The translations under genes and the position numbers were made by a program. This document shows positions 14,379 through 16,459 of a DNA stretch of 16,459 nt, piece after piece (position 1 is the first letter of the stretch; every line of letters starts with the position of its first letter). Origin of the DNA: Clostridiales bacterium. Its GTDB lineage: Bacteria > Bacillota > Clostridia > Peptostreptococcales > Anaerovoracaceae. The notes beneath the pieces were generated by a model, which ran no database searches, had not been told where the DNA came from, and worked only from the letters and a program-made list of their open reading frames with translations. The stretch is taken from assembly GCA_009778415.1 (NCBI GenBank), contig WRJV01000323.1, positions 1 through 16,459 on the forward strand, given 5' to 3'.

Positions 14379-15809
14379 CTATTGAAAAAGCCTTTTGAAA
14401 AACGGCACCACCTTTTGAATAGGCCGCTGGTTTGAAACTATTATTTCGCCCCCGCAAACAGTGCCAGACCTGATCGCAAAGGGTGCCCCTTTTGGAGTGG
14501 ACCAGCGGTATCCACTTTCCGTGTTTTCGTCGCCAATCAACGCCACCTCAACCTCCAAAACTGCAGCGTCTTTGCTTAATGCCAGCACGAGCTGCATATT
14601 CTGCAGTGTAGACATCATATGATCCTGAGTGACAGAAGATGCAGATACAGATACAACTCGTCCAATGATGTACCCATGCTCTTCCCTGTTCACCGTAGTG
14701 GGCGATATTTTAACATCCATGCCCTCCTCAACCAGTTTGCCCTTGTCCAGCGGTACATAGAGGATGACGTCGGAATTTTGTTCTAAACCAGAAACCTGAT
14801 CACCCTTGACAATGCTGCCTATTGCCTCACCAAGCTGAACAAAATCGTCTGGTTGAACCGTAAGGCCTGATATTACACCGCTTGAAATTGCCGCAATCAC
14901 GTTTTTTTCGGAATACTGGGCTTCCAATTCTCCTAACCGTTTTGTATAATCTTGCAGGATCACCTGCTTTTGTTGAGCAAACTGCTCTTCCAGAGTTGCC
15001 ACTTGATCGTTTGTTTGATTGTACACGCCCCATATTTGTTTGGTGTAAGCCGGATCCAAAGTAATCAATTGCATCCTTATATTTTCAAGCTGCTGGTCAT
15101 TTCCCGTCTTAATTTTTTCCTCGATTTTTGACACTGCGTCGCCATATGAATCGTATTCTTTTTTTGAGATAACGCCCCCGCTAAACAATAAAGTCCCTTC
15201 CTCTTGCTTCTCTTTTGCATTTGCTAAGTCGTCCTCCAATTGTTTCAGTATAGCTGCTTCTTGCTTTTTCAGTTCATTGACTTGATGCGTTTGCTGCTGT
15301 TCGTTTTTCTCCGCTTCTGCCCGCTGCACTTCGCGCTGGGTTCGGGCAGAGCGAATTTGCCCGGCTAATTGAACAAATTCTGAGTACACTTCATTGTTGA
15401 GAAAATCAGAGTCAAGAGCAAGCGCTTCGGCATCAACCGTCTCCAATGCTGCTATATTTTCTTTCATCTGCTTGATTTGCTGCTCTAAACCCTCCTGTTC
15501 AACCAGTGCGATGACTTGCCCTCTTTCCACGTAGTCACCTGACCGGACGCTGACGTCTTTTACCCGGCCACTAGACTGCGACGTTATCTTTACTATCCCC
15601 TCACTGTACATCAAAACTCCGCTACCGTTCACTTTATTTGATATTATTCCAAAGCAGCCCCAAACCACCGCTGCCAAAATAAAAAAAGCCAGCGCGGCAA
15701 CCGCCGCCCAGCCAATAGGCGAAACCACTGTGATTGTCTTGTCGAGCTGCTCCGGTGATGAAAGCCGATCTAGTGAAACCTTGCGAAAGATACTGTTTTG
15801 TTCTGCCAT
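14379..15809 (-). CDS. HlyD-type membrane fusion/adaptor protein (NHLM type)
   Basis: The 476-residue protein has a cytoplasmic N-terminus, one membrane helix (about 34-56), a lipoyl-like half (GSGVLMYSEGIVKITSQSSG to VEQEG, about 62-106), a long Gln/Glu/Lys-rich coiled coil (about 107-300), the second lipoyl half (about 303-335) and a beta-barrel end. This is the HlyD layout of bacteriocin ABC exporters, and it matches the adaptor of the NHLM set. It is the first gene of the seven-gene operon, about 50 bases after a predicted transcription start. No good Shine-Dalgarno sequence precedes the ATG at 15809, so translation may be weaker than for the genes that follow. It is complete and shows no sign of decay. 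Confidence 0.93.
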   Translation of the reverse strand: MAEQNSIFRKVSLDRLSSPEQLDKTITVVSPIGWAAVAALAFFILAAVVWGCFGIISNKVNGSGVLMYSEGIVKITSQSSGRVKDVSVRSGDYVERGQVIALVEQEGLEQQIKQMKENIAALETVDAEALALDSDFLNNEVYSEFVQLAGQIRSARTQREVQRAEAEKNEQQQTHQVNELKKQEAAILKQLEDDLANAKEKQEEGTLLFSGGVISKKEYDSYGDAVSKIEEKIKTGNDQQLENIRMQLITLDPAYTKQIWGVYNQTNDQVATLEEQFAQQKQVILQDYTKRLGELEAQYSEKNVIAAISSGVISGLTVQPDDFVQLGEAIGSIVKGDQVSGLEQNSDVILYVPLDKGKLVEEGMDVKISPTTVNREEHGYIIGRVVSVSASSVTQDHMMSTLQNMQLVLALSKDAAVLEVEVALIGDENTESGYRWSTPKGAPFAIRSGTVCGGEIIVSNQRPIQKVVPFFKRLFQ

Positions 15810-15866
15810 AGCACGTCGAGATAATTAACCCGAAATTCACCTCTTTGTCCCATTATTTTCACATTA

Positions 15867-15895
15867 AAGATATCAAACGTGCTTTATTTTGTCAA
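15867..15895 (-). promoter_or_regulatory. Sigma-A-like promoter of the export/regulation operon
   Basis: On the minus strand a consensus TTGACA (15890-15895) and TATCTT (15867-15872) are 17 bp apart. The start codon of the HlyD gene lies about 58 bp after the -10 box. A run of A/T tracts (15899-15930) directly upstream could act as an UP element. This would drive all seven genes down to 5271. Confidence 0.7.
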
Positions 15896-15939
15896 TCATA
15901 TTTTTTAAAATAATTTCGTTTTTTTGTATTTTTTCTCAT

Positions 15940-15958
15940 ATATCAGGCATGATATCAT
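15940..15958. promoter_or_regulatory. Dyad upstream of export-operon promoter
   Basis: Two overlapping dyads lie here: ATATCA-GGCA-TGATAT (15940-15955) and the perfect ten-base palindrome ATGATATCAT (15949-15958). The site is about 45-60 bp upstream of the -35 box, a common place for an activator. The regulator is unknown. Confidence 0.35.
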
Positions 15959-15973
15959 ATTTATTTGATGATT

Positions 15974-16064
15974 TTTCACCTTTTTTCTACCATCTTTCAC
16001 CATTTATGTAAACGATACGTTGATTTCGTGAAATGTGAGTAATATTCCCATTTTTTTCACATTT
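15974..16064. promoter_or_regulatory. Cluster of TTTCAC boxes upstream of export operon
   Basis: TTTCACC occurs at 15974-15980 and 15995-16001, 21 bp apart. TTTCACA is at 16055-16061, and the inverted form GTGAAA is at 16028-16033. AAATGTGA (16031-16038) and TCACATTT (16057-16064) form an exact inverted repeat with 18 bp between the arms. Another box, TTTCACATT (15857-15865), overlaps the downstream side of the -10 region, and two more occur between the divergent precursors. This could be a regulator site shared by both promoters. Confidence 0.3.
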
Positions 16065-16110
16065 ATAACCACTAATGATAGAATGGGCTGCGTACCGCCA
16101 CAAAAAATGC

Positions 16111-16138
16111 AAAAACAAGCATGGCAGCGCCAAGCCTG
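16111..16138 (-). terminator. Rho-independent terminator of the P-type ATPase gene
   Basis: On the minus strand CAGGCTTGGC pairs with GCCATGCTTG around a GCT loop, a ten-pair stem with one G-T pair and one mismatch. TTTTT (16111-16115) follows at once. It begins eight bases after the ATPase stop codon, so it separates this gene from the export operon. Confidence 0.6.
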
Positions 16139-16146
16139 CAAGGTTG

Positions 16147-16459
16147 TCAGCAGCCTAAAGCACAAGTGCGCTTCGGCTTCCATAGGTTGAGCCTTGTGGC
16201 GTTGAGCACTACAGACACAGAACTGAAGCTCATGGCGCCGGCTGCCACCATCGGGCTCAGCAACCACCCAAAAGCGCCGTAGAACACGCCCGCCGCCACA
16301 GGGATGCCGATTAAATTGTATATGAAAGCCCAAAACAGGTTTTGCTTTATGTTCCGCATGACGGCTTTGCTCAGCCTTATGGCGTTTACTACGTCGCTTA
16401 AGTCGCTTCTCATAAGCACGATGTCAGCGGATTCAACAGCTATGTCCTTTCCGGTTCCG
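16147..16459 (-). CDS. copA: Copper-type P1B ATPase, C-terminal end (partial)
   Basis: Only the last 103 or so codons are in the window; the gene continues past the right edge. The visible start reads GTGKDIAVESADIVLMRSDL, the end of the P-type ATPase hinge region (GTGxDxA). Next come NAIRLSKAVMRNIKQNLFWAF and two membrane helices with the MSFSSVSVVLNATRL motif, where the Met-Ser-Ser residues take part in copper binding in CopA proteins. It probably pumps Cu(I) out of the cell. It ends KPKRTCALGC, has its own terminator, and shows no clear link to the peptide cluster; it is likely the flanking housekeeping gene. Confidence 0.92.
   Translation of the reverse strand, partial: GTGKDIAVESADIVLMRSDLSDVVNAIRLSKAVMRNIKQNLFWAFIYNLIGIPVAAGVFYGAFGWLLSPMVAAGAMSFSSVSVVLNATRLNLWKPKRTCALGC

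Noticed and set aside
15634..15840. 68-codon frame starting with GTG just upstream of the HlyD gene
   Set aside because: Out of frame with HlyD and mostly overlapping it; HlyD is the clear coding frame.
1..16459. CRISPR arrays, tRNA or rRNA genes, insertion sequences
   Set aside because: No regularly spaced repeats, no transposase or terminal inverted repeats, and no tRNA-like or rRNA sequence were recognised.

Overview
The window most likely comes from a Gram-positive Bacillota genome of the Clostridia type. Strong AGGAGG-like ribosome binding sites, sigma-A-like promoters, a SpoIIE/STAS/sigma regulatory set and a CopA-type copper ATPase support this, but no rRNA or taxonomic marker is present, so it is an inference. 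The left third (to about 5.2 kb) is visibly more AT-rich than the right two thirds.

Left part. Two divergent groups of genes start from an intergenic region at about 779-1149. Leftwards runs a Nif11-type leader peptide precursor, followed closely by a 39-residue and a 73-residue hydrophobic protein. At the extreme left edge is a further leftward promoter, ribosome binding site and ATG. Rightwards runs a likely operon: two tandemly duplicated Nif11 precursors with LD(A/E)VAGG cleavage sites, a strong hairpin, a radical SAM/SPASM peptide maturase, a CPBP-family membrane protease homologue, a small protein with an NHLP (nitrile-hydratase-like leader) domain but almost no core, and a UPF0489 protein with arginase-like metal-site motifs.

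Right part. A convergent leftward operon of seven genes, read from 15.8 kb down to 5.3 kb, has intervals from about 20 bp to overlaps. It encodes an HlyD-type adaptor, a C39-peptidase ABC transporter, a second ABC transporter with a long soluble N-terminal domain (together the NHLM microcin-type export set), an HExxH protein of unknown function, an ECF-like sigma factor, a STAS anti-sigma-factor antagonist, and an 830-residue membrane sensor that fuses Cache-like, HAMP, PP2C/SpoIIE phosphatase and HATPase domains. A good promoter lies in front of the operon. At the right edge is the 3' end of a copper P-type ATPase gene with its own terminator.

How it fits together (inference): the Nif11 precursors are modified by the radical SAM enzyme and possibly by a UPF0489 peptide-arginase-like enzyme. 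They are cut after Gly-Gly by the C39 domain and exported by the HlyD/ABC set. Expression would be set by a sensor-phosphatase-kinase/STAS/sigma partner switch encoded in the export operon. The combination of two leader classes, a possible arginine-to-ornithine enzyme and a built-in partner switch is the candidate new system here.
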